From positions 185,570-249,569 of the forward strand of contig CAJJDN010000076.1 of NCBI GenBank assembly GCA_905182985.1: a DNA stretch of 64,000 nucleotides, read 5' to 3'. The stretch's first letter is position 1. The number at the start of each line of letters is the position of its first letter. Source of the stretch: Paramecium sonneborni (lineage: Eukaryota > Ciliophora > Oligohymenophorea > Peniculida > Parameciidae). The position numbers and the translations under genes were made by a program. Shown here piece by piece: positions 1-11,429 of this stretch. Under the pieces are notes generated by a model, which saw only the letters and a program-made list of their open reading frames with translations, ran no database searches and was not told the DNA's origin.

Positions 1-102
1 TATAAATAACATGGCACTTCTAAATACTATTTAAATGATGGAACTATTAAAATTGGTATTTGGGAAGATGGTAAAAGAATTAAATGGTTAGATGATTTAT
101 GA
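1..102 (+). CDS. MORN-repeat-like protein, 3' end only
   Basis: Only the last 33 codons and the TGA stop lie in the window; the gene continues off the left edge. The residues read as a MORN-like pattern (a Tyr-Tyr-Leu-Asn-Asp-Gly segment followed by a Gly-Ile-Trp-Glu-Asp-Gly-Lys segment). MORN repeats usually bind lipids or scaffold membrane and cytoskeletal complexes and are abundant in ciliates. One in-frame TAA is read as Gln. With so little sequence the family call is an inference from two short motifs. Confidence 0.55.
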
Positions 103-160
103 TTTTATAATATATTTTCTTTCTTTTTACTATTTATTTATTTTACTCTAATATATCAGA

Positions 161-1093
161 TCAATAATATATAGATAAAGTTTTATGATGTGGAACTATG
201 TCAAATCTTTATTCTTCACCCATTTACCATAATATCCAATCTATTTCTATACTCTTTAATTTTTATCCTAATTTTTCAAATTCTTCCTTTATCAATTCTA
301 CTGCTATTACACTACTAGCTCTTATTTCAATCTCATATTCACATCCATGAGCTATTTCTATTTAATTCTTTATTTTATTTTACAAATCTTCATCATATTC
401 TAAAACTTTTAATTAATTTAAAATCTATGGTACTCTATAATCTGGAAACATTGTTAAAATTTCTATATCATTAAATTTACCCAATCCTTCTCCTTTTAAT
501 GCAGCATATATATCTCCTATTAATATTTATGAACGTTTATAAAAAAATATTTATCTACCTTAATATATTGCATGATCTTAAAATCCTAAAAATTGAGTTG
601 TTAAAATACTCAATAACTTACTTGCTGAATTTTTAGCTGCTTTTATTACATTTACAAATTCACCTTCAAAAAATGTCACCAATACCTCTGATGCATGTTT
701 CAATAATCTATATCTCTCTGTTATCAATGGAAAATCAGGAAAATTTGGAAATAATAATTTTTAAAATTCTTCAAATGTCATTTTCAAAATTGATTCTGCT
801 TTAAATAATTCAGGACATTTTTAAAAACATTCCTTAATTGCAGATGATAAATTTTCATATTCATAATCTTTTTATGGCCAAAAACAAAAATTTAATGAAT
901 CCAATATAAATAAAAAGTTAACTATTTATTCTTCATCACCTCCTAAATGACATTCATATTCATCAAATTCTTTATATTTATGTTTATTATTTATAAACCA
1001 TTCATTTACTTGTTTTTATAATTCATCCTTGTTTATTTTTACATGTTTAGAATTTTCACTCACAAACTAACAAGAATTTCTGACTAAACTCAT
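161..1093 (-). CDS. QNG1: Queuosine 5'-phosphate N-glycosylase/hydrolase (QNG1, DUF2419, C9orf64-like)
   Basis: This is an uninterrupted 310-residue frame closed by TGA, with many TAA/TAG codons read as Gln. It carries family landmarks of the queuosine salvage protein: LNFCFWP near residue 64, a central GDIYAALKGEGLGKF stretch, LTMFPDYRVPQ around residue 200, and EIRASSVIAVE near the C-terminus, ending in an IDWILWQMGE segment. The family releases queuine from queuosine 5'-phosphate so that it can be re-inserted into the wobble position of tRNAs for His, Asn, Asp and Tyr. Eukaryotes cannot make queuine, and a bacterivorous ciliate would obtain it from food. Length matches the family (about 340 residues in human). 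The start is the first ATG of the frame; it faces the next gene across 25 bp, so the two share a very short divergent promoter. Confidence 0.88.
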
Positions 1094-1118
1094 TTTTAAT
1101 ATTTTTATTATTAAATAT

Positions 1119-1633
1119 ATGAATAAGGAAAGCAATGAAATTACCAATAGTCCATTTACTAAATAAAAAGAATATAGAAAATTTTAGATATTGATCTATC
1201 GTCTATTTATCTATATCCTCTATGGAGAAAGTACAATATTTTTATTTGAATGCATTTGTTTAGCTATCTTTCTATATTATCAAGTATAACTTTTAAGCAT
1301 AATTAGTTTATAGGAATAATGATATTTTAATGTCTTATTGTTTTAATTTTATTTAGATTGTTAAGGAATGTTAAAAGTAATTAAAGTCAAATAATAGGAT
1401 TGTTGATATATTAATAAGAATGTAAAACTTGTAAATAATTCCTTTTTTGTCAATTGTGCCATCATTGCGAGACTATTGTTCTTCACATTTAATTCTTAGA
1501 AATATGTTTAGATTAGGATTCCATTAAGTAACAGCCTTTTACATTTAAGACTCCTTAAAAAGACAGTTGGTGTGTTCTCAACTAAAATAATAGCATAAGT
1601 GATAATCCAAACTTATACAGCCATAATTATTGA
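1119..1633 (+). CDS. Small membrane protein with a Cys-rich zinc-knuckle-like cluster, unknown
   Basis: The gene encodes 163 residues after removal of a 23-nt intron at 1284-1306 (GTATAA...TTAG). Without it the frame stops at once. The N-terminal half holds two hydrophobic stretches (about residues 27-50 and 55-75) that look membrane-spanning. They are followed by a compact cysteine cluster, CKTCKQFLFCQLCHHC, which spaces its Cys pairs like a metal-binding knuckle, and then a polar tail. It begins 25 bp from the QNG1 start on the opposite strand and ends 7 bp before the next gene on the same strand. I do not recognise the family. A zinc-binding membrane protein is an inference from the cysteines; the intron is supported because it restores the frame into the cluster. 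Confidence 0.6.
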
Positions 1634-1640
1634 GAAATCA

Positions 1641-2246
1641 ATGCCATTTTACACTGCCATTTTAGCCATTATAATATCCATTTTATTTATTAACTTAGTA
1701 CTTTTTTTATTAATCATTTTACTTTCATGGAAAGTATATTGTTAAATAAAAATCAAACATTAAATTCAAACACCTCCTGATGGATTTAGAATTATTGAGT
1801 AACAAGAAGATAAATGTCTAGAAATTACAAATAAAAAAGATGAATAAAAGAATCCAACACATTAATAAGAGATTGAAGATAAAGGATCTGTTAATATTTC
1901 AATAAATGAGGACATAAGTCCAGCAATGCTATAATTAGTAATATCAAAAATTAGTTAAGAAATCTAGTTTAACCCCTAGTCCTGGTAGATATAGATCTGG
2001 TAAAATTCTTGATTTTCTAGAAAAAAAACTAAGTCATGCAAAATTAAGTTAAAAAGAGTTACACTATGGATAAAGTAAAGAGTATATTAAAAAAAATAAT
2101 ACAAATTAAGGTAATTTTAACATACAATTTTAGCACTACAAATAAGCATTGATTTTGGAGATCAAGAAAACATTTAGTCATAAAACAAAATAGAAATAGA
2201 AATAAACAACCATAACTTCTTCAAATAAACTAAATTCATATCTTGA
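1641..2246 (+). CDS. Single-pass membrane protein, unknown, 186 aa
   Basis: Starts 7 bp after the previous stop. Two introns restore a frame of 186 residues: 1938-1959 (22 nt, ending AAG) and 2111-2133 (23 nt, GTAATT...TTAG). The first 33 residues form a strong hydrophobic helix (signal anchor or type III membrane segment), followed by a basic and polar cytoplasmic-type region with an SPGRYRSGKIL motif and many Gln, Lys and Glu residues. Nothing in it points to an enzyme. The first intron ends in AAG rather than TAG; I chose it because it is the only 20-35 nt option that joins the two open frames, and the total coding length is then a multiple of three. Function unknown. Confidence 0.55.
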
Positions 2247-2263
2247 TATAATTTCTATCAAAC

Positions 2264-3330
2264 TCATTTCTTCTTTATACTAAATTACAATATTATATAG
2301 AATCCTAGAATAACTGCTAAAAAGATGCCTAACATTACAAATCTATTTTTTGTATCCTCTTTCTTCTATAAAATCTCTTTATTAGCTTCTGCTTCTTTTT
2401 ATCTTGTTTTAGCTTCTTTTTCCTATTAAATCTAATTCTCTATTTCTTTAGCCCTTTATAATTATCTTTCTTTCTAAAATATTATTTATTATTGATTACT
2501 CTATCTTCTGCAATTAGTCTTTTTCTAACCTATTACTCCTATTATTCTAATTCAATCTTCTTTTTTCTATCTTCAAGTATTTATTAATAAGTTAATCCAG
2601 CTCTATTTAACTTATTAACATCTAAATTAATATTATCTTTATTAGATAGTAACACTTTCAAGAATAATTATTTATCATTAATTGCAGCTATATGTAATGG
2701 AGCATTCCCTTCTTTGTTTTATTAATTCCAAATGTCAACTTATATTGGATTATTGAGATGTTTTTTAATTATTGAATTTAATAATTCTGCATTACCTGTA
2801 AATGCTAATATATGTAATACATTTTCTGAATCTTCATCCTAATTTATCAAACCAATTTCATTTTATATTAAAAATTATGCATTTTCATCTTATTCTGAAT
2901 TTATTGCTAAATGTAATAAATTTCCTTGAATAGGTACTTTATATTCTAAAAATAATGATAAATTAATTTTACTAATTAATAATTAGATAATTTAAACAGT
3001 TCCAATTACAACAGCATGTTCTAAATAAGATCTTCCTTCTATTTGAACTTCAAGATCAACTTAATGAGTTTATAATAATGCTTATGCAGCTTCTAAGAAA
3101 TTCAATTAAATTGATGTAAATAAAGGAGTGCTTTTATCAATTTAATTCACAAAATTAACATCAGCTTTCTTTTTTGATATTAAAGCTTTGACTAATGTTA
3201 AATTCTTATTAGTTATTGCTATCTGTAATAAACTTTTCCCACTCTTCCTATCGATTTCCTCCAAATTATCTCCTTTTTCAATAAGATCTAAACAATTATC
3301 TGTATTATCTTTTAAGAATTCTTTAATCAT
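2264..3330 (-). CDS. Ankyrin-repeat protein with C-terminal coiled coil and membrane anchor
   Basis: Encodes 346 residues with one 26-nt intron at 2474-2499 (GTAATC...TTTTAG). From the N-terminus there are about five to six ankyrin repeats, recognisable by segments such as SGKSLLQIAITNKNLTLVKA, KSTPLFTSIQLNFLEAAQAL, and EGNAPLHIAAINDKQLFLKV. A Glu/Lys/Gln-rich coiled coil follows (roughly residues 255-315), then one hydrophobic helix (about 320-338) and a short basic tail, which is the layout of a tail-anchored membrane protein. Ankyrin repeats mediate protein binding; the partner cannot be told from the sequence. The intron lies inside the coiled coil, and without it the tail would read in the wrong frame. 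It is convergent with the preceding gene, 17 bp between stops. Confidence 0.8.
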
Positions 3331-3669
3331 TATTAAATATATATTTATATAATTTCTTTTTTATATTATTTTAATTATGATTCAAAAAATTAAATTGTTC
3401 AAAAATACATTTATTATCTTTTATTCCTAAATATTTTCCTAAGACTGTTTAAAGCATTTTTGGCAAATTGTTTAAAATATATTTATTGTATTATTATAAT
3501 TTAAATTTTATCATACATTCATAAATATATATATATATTCTTTTTAATGAATTAATATTATGTTTGCTTCCATTTTATATTAGTTATTTCTTCTAACAGT
3601 TAAAATTTAAGCTTCAATGTGATTTTTTAATTATATAAGCCAAATATTTCTCAGATTTAAATTTATCTT
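3331..3669. other. Intergenic, no supported gene
   Basis: AT-rich stretch upstream of the ankyrin gene. Open frames of about 50 codons exist on the minus strand but none has a clear start, composition or intron structure; open frames of this size are expected by chance when TGA is the only stop codon. It presumably carries the ankyrin promoter. Confidence 0.5.
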
Positions 3670-3900
3670 TCATTTTATAAAGAATAATTTGATTTCGTGT
3701 TTTTCTTGAGTGAATTTATCAATATTGGATAAGAAAGAATAATTAAAAAAATAAAAATTCTTTTTTATTTTCTTAAAGATAATTTTGTATTTTAAATGGT
3801 CATCTAATTTAAATCCTCTCTTAAAAGAAAAATAAAAAAATTTTAAATATTTTTCTTCATTCATTTCTATATCATCTTATTTTCTACATTATTTTAACAT
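3670..3900 (-). CDS. Small basic, aromatic-rich ORF, doubtful
   Basis: A 76-codon frame with an ATG at 3898-3900 and a TGA stop. It is rich in Phe, Tyr and Lys and has no recognisable motif. A second in-frame ATG lies at 3862-3864. The composition is what AT-rich noncoding sequence would give, so this may not be a gene; it is listed because the surrounding 850 bp would otherwise be an unusually long gap for such compact DNA. Confidence 0.2.
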
Positions 3901-4186
3901 ATATTGTTGTGGTTAAATTAAAAAGAGTAGTTCTATCAATTCAATTTGACCTGTTACTATTTTATAAATTTAAATTTAATTAAGACTTAATCATCCGTTT
4001 TAAAACAGCATTATTTCTATTAAAAAATTTATGAATAAATATTGTATATAATAAAGATATATGAGTGTTTAGAGTTTGATAATATAATAAATAATAAATT
4101 CTAAAACAAATTGTATGTTTATAATAATGATGAATGAAAAATAAAATAAGTATATTTAATAATAAATAGTTTTATAAATTAAAAAA

Positions 4187-5929
4187 ATGAAAGGTTTACG
4201 TAACCTCCTTAATAAAGACTACGAAGATTTTCTTTAACAAAAACTTGAATAAAATAATTAAAATAAATTGATAACTAAAAGGACTGTTGCAACAAGAGAA
4301 TCAGGAAGACCAATTGGTTCTCGAATTAACTAAAGATTATCAAAGCCAGAATCAGCAAGTTAAAGTATGGGAAATCTATTTACAAATGTAAAAGGAAATT
4401 TATTCACAAGTCCGAAACATTCATTATAATAAGAAGCAAGTCCATATTTAACAGAATAATAAGAAAAATTTATAGTTAAATAATATTGGAGATCATTACT
4501 TCGTTGGTAAGGGTTTGATGATTATTTGTTTTTAAGGGATCCTTTAAATATAAAACATATAAAAGGAAGAGATATTTTAACGAAGAATGATGTAGTAGAA
4601 GAATTAAATTCATAAAATATGCATGTACAAGTAATGTATTAGGCAGATAGTGGGATGCAAGAATATAAAGATTAACATAGAAGATTACAAATGCAATAAT
4701 TATAGAAATTATATTAACCTGGAGAAGCTAATTATTAAAAATTTAATCCAGATAAATATAAATAAACATTTTTTGGTGGGAGAGATGCAATGAAGTTATA
4801 ATAATTAGTGTTTGAGAATTCTAAATTTGGAGAGTTTATAGAGAAGATTTAAAAATTATTGTAAATAATGAATGAAAAAATGGTAGTAGAGGAAGTGAAT
4901 TAAATTTCACCAGTTGGAGAAAGAATGATTAGATTATTATGGAAAATAGGTTGTTTAAATATGTTCTTGGTTGGTTATTATATTCATAATATGATATTAG
5001 AAATATATGGTAAAGAGAAGTTAGCATATTCAAATTGGAAAAAAGTATTAAGAATTTGTAATATGTAAGGAAATCATTGTCATAAATATAAATTAATAGC
5101 TTATAAACATATATCGAAGATTTGTATAAAACTTTAGTAGTATGATAAAAGTTTAATTTATCTTAAAAAGATGTTGAAATTATCTTGGATAGTTAATGAT
5201 ACTAATTATGAGATTTTTACTTATGATAAAATATCCTTATGTTATTATTACAAATAAGATATGAATAAAGCTATATATTATCATGAGAAATTTGCATAAG
5301 GAGAATATGAAGAACCAGGAAAAGGAATGAGAAATGTAGGTGAAGCAGCATATTTATTAGATGCAAAAACTAAAGAAGGATTTATTGATTAGAATTCCTA
5401 TTCTGAAGATGAATATGATTTAGATGTATTATTGCAAAATGGAAATCTTAATAAATGGGAAACTGAAAATAAAAGAAAGGATTTAAAAATCCTAGTCAAA
5501 AAAATACCTATGGAATATAAAAAAGGACATAGTTTTGGTAAAATTCATAGACCAACAAATAAAGTCATAGATTTTAAACATGCTATGTTAATTTTACATC
5601 AATTTTAAAATAAATAATCTATTCCTTTAGGACCTATTTATTAAAGAGAAGTATAAGATTAATAATAGGAATAAACTGCCAAAAAATTTAAAAAGAAAGA
5701 TTAGACTTAATCATGCTAATATTTGTTTAATTAAAAAAGCACAAATAGAGTTGCATCCAATTTTTTATTACAAGAAGAAATTAAAGAATAAAATGCTAGT
5801 GATACTTTATGTTTCAAGCCATCTGAAAATGTTTATTATATCAAAAAAATGATCAGGGTCTTCTAATATGATCTTAAGTATTTATTATAGAAACAATCTC
5901 TTTTTAAAAACTCCACTGATTGTATATGA
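4187..5929 (+). CDS. TPR-like helical protein, 580 aa, unknown
   Basis: One uninterrupted frame of 581 codons from ATG to TGA with no intron and dozens of TAA/TAG Gln codons. The N-terminal third is polar and Ser/Gln/Lys-rich, with GRPIGSRINQRLSKP near residue 45. The centre (about residues 245-390) is helical and shows tetratricopeptide-like periodicity, for example KLIAYKHISKICIKLQQYDKSL followed by KISLCYYYKQDMNKAIYYHE, where the Ala/Tyr spacing fits TPR helices. The C-terminal third is basic and Gln-rich. TPR proteins are scaffolds. This type is common in ciliate genomes, often without known function, and I cannot name the subfamily. The preceding 286 bp hold no gene. Confidence 0.7.
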
Positions 5930-6022
5930 TAATATTTATATATATTTATTAATATATTTATATATTAATTAATGTAATAACATATCCAACTTAATTGTCA
6001 AAATTCTAAAAAAGGATATATA

Positions 6023-7915
6023 ATGTAAAGAACAGGTAATAAGCCTGGAGACAGAATAATTGAAAGATAATCTTTTGCACAATATGTAAATTAAATGTCT
6101 GAAACATAACAATAATTACTAGCTCATTTTAAATCAACCCCGAGAAAAAAATCATAAGTAAATAGTCATCCAAATCTACCTAAATTGCATTCTCCAGATG
6201 TCATACATAGAAAATTTGTTTTGAATATTGGCAAGTGTCCGGTTAATAATTATTAATCATCTATTTTTAGAATTAATGGACCTTAAAATTAATAACATTT
6301 TTTTCATCCTGTACATAATCATAGACATTAATCTTTAGAAATCAGAAAATCTTTAATTTAATAAAATAGACTCACACCTATTCAAAAGAATTCGATTATT
6401 AATCTTAGTGGAAGATCTGTAAGAGATGACGATATGAATTTATTTTACTATAAAATTGGAGGAGATGAAGTTGTAGATTAATTAAATGAAGAATTTTACC
6501 ATTATTCTAGTTAACATGATATGATTAAAAGTATGTAATTAATATTTATTTAATTGAAGATATCGATGATCATGAATAATATAAGGCTCATTTTAAGATA
6601 TTTTTAGAATATATAATGGGTAAACCTGTTTTTTATAATCTTGAATAACTTAAGGATAAGCATAAAAATTTGGGACTTAAAAATAAAGATTTTAATAATT
6701 TTAAAAATTATTTAATTGTAAAATATTTTTTTAAATTTTAAGACTTCTTTTCTAAAAGTAAATAAAACTTAGGTTGATTAAATTTTTGAATTTAGTTCTA
6801 TGATAGAATAATATCGTTATTGTATTATTGATAGTGATACTCCATTTGCTATTATATACAATTAAAAAACAGAAAAAATAAACACTAAAGATGTTCCTGA
6901 TATAATACTGTCTATGGCTGAAAGTAGTTATTAAAAAATCTTTGCAGATAATACTTTGGCTCATTATTTTATTGGTATAGAACTATAAGAATAAGCTAAA
7001 AAGTTAGGAAGAATATTACATTAAATGATGGGATGGGATTAAACTTCAGATGAAGTTTTATCAATTATGAGACAAAGTCACAAAAGTATGCATTTAAATA
7101 ATGTACATTTTACATTATTTAAATAACATATGATAGAATCTATGAGATAATAATAAATTTAAGAGAAATAAATAGAACTAGTCACATCCAGAATGGATGG
7201 ATATAGAAGTTACATAATAAATTAAGATTCATTACTTGATTTTTACAGAGATTAACCAACATTACTCTAAATATAATAAACTAAGTATGTCTAACTTCTT
7301 AGAAGAGATCCAAGAATGTAAAACTTTCCTCATGAAGCATTTAACAGACATGTTTAATTTATCCTTAAATATCTAACACATTAACATTTACCTACTCTTA
7401 CTCATAATGATTTATGGACTATCCATTCTAAATATAATATATCTTCAGAATAAATTGAATCTTTTAAAGATAATTTCTTTCTATTAATTCAAAATCTCAA
7501 TTTAAATCCTATTGTTATTTAAGATTATGAAGATATATTTTTTATGCTCAAAAGAAATCTTAAACATTAGTATTCTATCTAAAATATTATTGGCCATTAG
7601 AAAGTTGAATCAATCCTCTCTAAAATTCAATTTTAAATGCAAGATAATGAACATTATAAAGAATATTATTCAAATGCCATATACTAAATGAGCAAACATC
7701 TTCATAAGATGATAGCATTTATATTGAAAGATCAACATCTATATAAATCAAATGATTTAAAAGTTATTCATTAATCACTTAAAATTAAAGAATCTATATT
7801 TGATTTATTTGTTTTATTTTTGAAAAATGCAATGTAAGAAGAAAAAATTCATTAATATTTAATAATATTAGCAGAGGAAACTTGTGAATATTATAAGAAA
7901 AACATATGTACTTGA
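6023..7915 (+). CDS. Ciliate protein of unknown function, 612 aa, two introns
   Basis: Follows the previous gene by 93 bp on the same strand. Two introns, 6531-6559 (29 nt) and 6718-6742 (25 nt), both ending in AAG, restore a 612-residue frame. The N-terminus is basic and Gln-rich with a STPRKKS stretch; the middle is acidic to neutral; the long C-terminal half (from about residue 330) is helical with regularly spaced His, Tyr and Leu residues. No catalytic motif, signal peptide or membrane segment is visible. Because both introns end in AAG instead of the prevailing TAG, splice sites here deserve less trust than elsewhere, although the total length is a multiple of three. Function not recognised. 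Confidence 0.62.
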
Positions 7916-8073
7916 TTACTTAAAATTATAATCTTATGAATTTATCTTTTATAATTTTTTATATTGTTATTAAAATTTCGAATTTTTAATGTTATGCGTC
8001 ATCATCAAAAGTTAAATTATTTATTTACAAATTCTACAAAGAATAAATAATATTATCAATAATTATCAGTCTC

Positions 8074-8507
8074 TCAATAAAACCATTCTTTACCATAAAT
8101 CCTCTCTACCCAATCAGTAAAGGAAACAGGGTCTTTTTAAGTAATTATTTTCGATTGCTCCTTTTCCTATTCTTCATCCATTAATATTGTAGAAACTCTA
8201 GAAGGTCTATTTATTATTATTCGTTAACCAAATTCAATGGATTTCCTAACTCTTGTAATTAAAGGGTCATGTTCTTGATTCACAGATTAATTACTCTTTC
8301 TACTATTTTTGCTAGAAACAAAATGTTTTCTATTTTGTATCACAATAACTGGGCTTTATATTTTTTTGTTAGTATCGACTCTAATAATTGATTCTATGTT
8401 TTTCATGGAATTCCTTAAGCTAAAGTTATTATTCCTTTATGGAGGGTTGACCTACTCTTTTAATTTATATATTAATGAATTATTTCTTTAAATTTATTTA
8501 ATTTCAT
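8074..8507 (-). CDS. Small basic protein, 133 aa, unknown
   Basis: Coding from ATG at 8507 to TGA at 8074-8076 after removing a 32-nt intron at 8420-8451 (donor GTCAAC, acceptor TTTAG). The intron is needed because the first ATG frame stops within it, and the length then divides by three. The protein is rich in Ser, Lys, Gln and Ile, with a C-terminal segment DPVSFTDWVERIYGKEWFY that is the most sequence-like, possibly conserved, part. An internal ATG downstream of the intron would give a shorter alternative. No family recognised. Confidence 0.5.
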
Positions 8508-9150
8508 CTATCTGTGATTATTTGTTCAATATTATTCTTTGAAGTTAACCAGTTAAGAAATTTTTATTTTATTGCATTTTTTGATGAAATATTGTAATAA
8601 ATTAAATTAAATTATTGTAATTAGATAATTACCTAAATCTTAAATTAAATGACGTCACAATAATTATGAATTATTTTGAACTACTTTATTTTATAAATTT
8701 AATTTATTGTTCTAATAATTATTATTTTTGAAGATATAAAATCATTTCTATCAATTTAAAACTAGTTTATTATCTTTTAATAAAAATTTATTCATTTTTA
8801 TCTTTTTTTGAATTTATTTCTAAATAATAAATTACCATTCGTAGATAATTTATATTAAAAAATAATAATGAATTAAATGTACTAATTAAGAAGATGGTTT
8901 CAAATATTTATTGTTTTAGTTGATATATAAGAATTGCAATATAAATATTTTCATAATAAATTGAAATAGAAAAAATAGAAAAAAATAATAAGAATTAAAA
9001 ATAAAATGATTATAGTTTTAGAAGGATAATTAGAGTAATTTTTAGACATTTATTATTCCTATAATGATTTAAAAATAATAGAGTGTAAATAAATGAGTTC
9101 AATGAACTTATTTAATTTTGTATATAAATAGTTTAATTAAATAAAATACT
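8508..9150. other. Divergent intergenic region (643 bp) with a CRE-like palindrome
   Basis: Lies between two divergently transcribed genes and should contain both promoters. It is almost pure A/T with homopolymer runs. The exception is a perfect 8-bp palindrome at 8650-8657. A 76-codon frame beginning at 9006 overlaps the next gene and is treated as noncoding. Confidence 0.5.
8650..8657. promoter_or_regulatory. TGACGTCA palindrome (CRE-like site)
   Basis: A perfect TGACGTCA, the consensus recognised by CREB/ATF-type bZIP factors in other eukaryotes, in the centre of a divergent intergenic region that is otherwise nearly devoid of G and C. It could also be chance. No ciliate evidence of use is known to me. 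Confidence 0.3.
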
Positions 9151-10698
9151 ATGAGAGTTTAAGCTAATTCATTTAGATTGCCAGCATTAAAATTATAACC
9201 GAAAGACTCTTATTAATGTCTCAGTTATGGTGATAATAATCTTTCAAATTCTTCAATGATTAAATATTAAAGCAGTCCCCTAAGAAATTATGATCCATCT
9301 CCAATTAAAAAGAGAGTTCGAGGAATGACAATAGCTATATATAATAGTTAAGAAAAGCTTAAAACAGCTGATTATCGAAATGGAGGAGAATTCATTACTT
9401 AAATCTAATAAACAAATTAAGGTACATCAGTTGTCAATACTTTTCGACGATATAGAAGTAAATTAAAGTAATTAATGTAACCTTCTAAAGATTATGGAGT
9501 CAATTCAAGAGACCCTCGTTTATATTAATTTAAAGATACAAGTGCTACTATTAGACTTGATCGATTGAATAATGATAGAAAAGATCAATAAATTTAAGAA
9601 AAAGTTAAAAATTTAATGGGAAGAGTAAAATTACTATTTTCCACTTAATAATTCTATCAAGAACCCTTTTAATAGTGTACCTTTTAAGTTAAACTTGTAA
9701 AACTAAAAGATGAATATGATTGCTTATATTAGGATTTCAATGATTATTATATATAAAATAACAAATTGGATAAGTAAGTTCTATAGCTTCTAAACCATAT
9801 GGAAATAATAAAAACTTTATTAATACCTAAATAGCCTATTAAAATTAAAAAATATTAATAACCAGAAATAATTTAACCAGAATATTAATTTCCTATTGTT
9901 GAAGCTTAAGAGATTATTGAGGAAACACCTTAATTATCTTTAATCGTTGAACATCAAGTATTTTCACCCAAAGAACCAAATTAGTAATCAATACATGAGC
10001 TCAGAGAATCTAGTATATTTACTCCTTTAACTTCTAAATAGTATAATAATGATCAATCTATTAGTGATTTTGAAAATGATCAATCAAATAAAATAAATAT
10101 ACCAAAAAAAAAGAAATTAAAAATTAAAAACAGTCCCTAAAAATCTTAAAAGACTATAATTTTATAATAATCTAAATTAGATCTTAATGCCCCAGAAGAT
10201 TTAAATTTATAATCTCAATAGATATTATCTCAACCTAAAATAACTTAAATATTAACTCCATAAAATAATTAGGGTTAATTTATAAATAATAATGATATTT
10301 AAGAAACTACATTAAATTAACCAGAAGATAATCCTAACTTAATCGAAAAACCTACACTTAAAAGAGCAATCAGTAATTTAGGATCTACAAGTAAAAGAAG
10401 AAATACAGTATTGGAAAATAAGGAGGCATTAAAAAAATAAAAGAAAGAAGGAATAATTTCAGAGTAGGATGATAGTTATTATGAAGAAGATGAATAATAA
10501 AATTAATTAAAAGAGGATTAGACTGATTTGAATGATGATGATCAATAATAATTAAATAAGGAAATTAATTTAGATTTAACTTTAATAGATATGCTAATTG
10601 CATCATAAAATATCTATAAATATCCATTCTATTAAGATTGGGAATTTCATATTGTTGAAATCATCAAGGGAAATACATTTAATCAATATGATTTATGA
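9151..10698 (+). CDS. Gln/Asn-rich disordered protein, 515 aa, unknown
   Basis: A single intronless frame of 516 codons ending at TGA. The protein is very rich in Gln (mostly TAA), Asn, Ser and Lys, which suggests long disordered regions. Recognisable features are basic patches (KKRVRGMT near residue 50; KRAISNLGSTSKRRN near 415), Pro-containing acidic segments around residues 225-300, and an acidic Asp/Glu-rich region near 440-480. A compact C-terminal 50 residues, containing FYQDWEFHIVEIIKGNTF, look more folded. No domain recognised. It may be a cytoskeletal or nuclear scaffold, but that is only a guess from composition. Confidence 0.65.
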
Positions 10699-10771
10699 TT
10701 ATAATTATTCTTTTTAACAAATTCTTATAAATTTTAAATATTCTTTAATTTCTAATCAATTTATATCAAAA

Positions 10772-11044
10772 ATGAGATTCTCAATTTCAGCAAACTTAAT
10801 GAAGAAATTTTTATTGAGAAGAGAAACTTCAATAATTTTAGAACAATATAAATTATTTTAAATTAATGAAAATAAATTAAAAAAATTTAGAAAAAAATTT
10901 ATTCAATTTAAATAATCAGCATTACTTTTGTAAATAACGCATTTAAAAAGAAAAAATATCAGATTAATAATGGGTTTCATTTAAAAATTGCAATAACAAA
11001 AAAATTTAAGGATATATTTTTATGTATAAGTTATTTTTGATTGA
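10772..11044 (+). CDS. Small basic ORF, 90 aa, doubtful
   Basis: Open from ATG to TGA over 91 codons, with no intron. The product is strongly basic and Leu/Phe/Gln-rich and starts with a stretch (MRFSISANLMKKFLLRRETS) that resembles a mitochondrial targeting sequence. There is roughly a one-in-five chance of such a run without TGA in this base composition, so a real gene is possible but not shown. The following 385 bp up to the kinase start hold nothing I can support. Confidence 0.3.
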
Positions 11045-11429
11045 TGTAATTATAAATAATATTTTTATTTTTTTTTTATAAGTAATCTAATATTTTGATA
11101 AATTCTCAAGTTGTATTTTGAAAAATAGATACTTATCAAATAAATTGCTATATTGACTCAAAAATCTAAAAATTTTTTATAGAAAAAAAATCTAATTATT
11201 AACCTATTCTAAGAATTAAATTCTTCTTAATAAAGAATCTATGTATGTATTCTATTAATCAAGCATTATATGATCTAAATGTTGGCTAAGACAAAAGTAT
11301 GCAGTATGAACCATTTTTGAAGAAATTTAATTTATTGAGATTCAATATTTATTAATGGTGATATTATAAAAGATGTTATTGAAATGATACTGATTTATAA
11401 TTCAATAATATAATTAATTTTCAAGTTAA

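Noticed and set aside
9006..9233. Plus-strand 76-codon frame before the Gln-rich gene
   Set aside because: Overlaps the start of the 9151-10698 gene in another phase, with no intron linking it; kept as noncoding.
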